Below are positions 63,737 to 64,000 of a DNA stretch of 64,000 nt, one piece after another. Every line of letters starts with the position of its first letter. Position 1 is the stretch's first letter. The notes below the pieces were generated by a model. It had not been told where the DNA came from and ran no database searches. It saw only the letters and a program-made list of their open reading frames with translations. The stretch covers positions 496,001-560,000 of the forward strand of contig JBBELK010000550.1 of the NCBI GenBank assembly GCA_037783545.1. The letters run 5' to 3'. The position numbers and the translations under genes were made by a program. The DNA is from Henricia sp. BOLD:AAB3569. Lineage: Eukaryota > Echinodermata > Asteroidea > Spinulosida > Echinasteridae.

Positions 63737-64000
63737 ACACAATGTAAACATGATGACCGTAGAAAACTTCCCCTGAAATGGTTTTGTCTAAAGTGCTATA
63801 TAGTCTTTGAGAAATTAGTAAAACAATTTGTTTTCGTCTAATGAGACGAAAATTCAATTCGCCCCAAAACCATTTCGCCCAAGTGCCATTACGCCCCCAA
63901 ACCACTTCAACCGAGTGCCATTTCGCCCCAATGCGAAAATGCTACTTCGCCCTAAAACCACTTCGTGCACAGGCCGTGGTTCAGGGCGAAATGGTTCAGG
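63737..64000. mobile_element. CGCCC-array TTAA element, copy 5, cut by window end
   Basis: From AATGTAAACATGATGACCG through GAGACGAAAATTCAATTCGC and the TTCGCCC array to TTCGTGCACAGGCCGTGG. The left terminus is missing and the right runs off the window. Confidence 0.7.

Overview
This is non-coding-rich eukaryotic DNA, AT-rich, with spliced exons, tRNA-derived SINEs, LINE remnants and very many short inverted-repeat (MITE) elements. The abundance of TACATGTA and TAGGCCTA words and the repeat style suggest a marine invertebrate, perhaps a deuterostome such as an echinoderm. The sequence alone does not fix the species.

One gene can be reconstructed with confidence. It is POLR2H (RPB8/ABC3), the small subunit shared by RNA polymerases I, II and III, on the minus strand. 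Four coding exons at 55915-55987, 34367-34450, 30240-30420 and 2072-2189 join in frame to a 151-residue protein. All junctions are GT-AG and the phases agree. A 456-nt reading frame is therefore spread over about 54 kb, with introns of about 21.5, 3.9 and 28.1 kb.

The introns are packed with repeats. Main groups: (a) TTAA-flanked elements whose ends read TTAAAGG, with at least four unrelated bodies, including six copies of a ~140-bp near-perfect palindrome; (b) elements with 5-bp target duplications and CAGGGGCGGATCC or CAGTG..TCTCCACTG ends; (c) TACAGTGAAACC-ended GGCCAC-rich MITEs; (d) fold-back elements with other ends; (e) tRNA-derived SINEs and 5'-truncated LINE tails; (f) local tandem arrays, including a ~1-kb-period array with eight perfect TGACGTCA sites. 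Several elements are nested, which gives relative ages.

Right of POLR2H (56.1-64 kb) lie a nested transposon pair close to the POLR2H start, a broken PIF/Harbinger-like element with a GC-rich motif array, a 2.1-kb inverted-repeat structure with two perfect palindromes, and a candidate signal-peptide first exon on the plus strand at 62357-62402 with a TATA-like box upstream. The rest of that candidate gene would lie beyond the window. Nearly all other open reading frames are chance frames or translations of repeats. Element ends and copy boundaries were read by eye and may be off by several bases.
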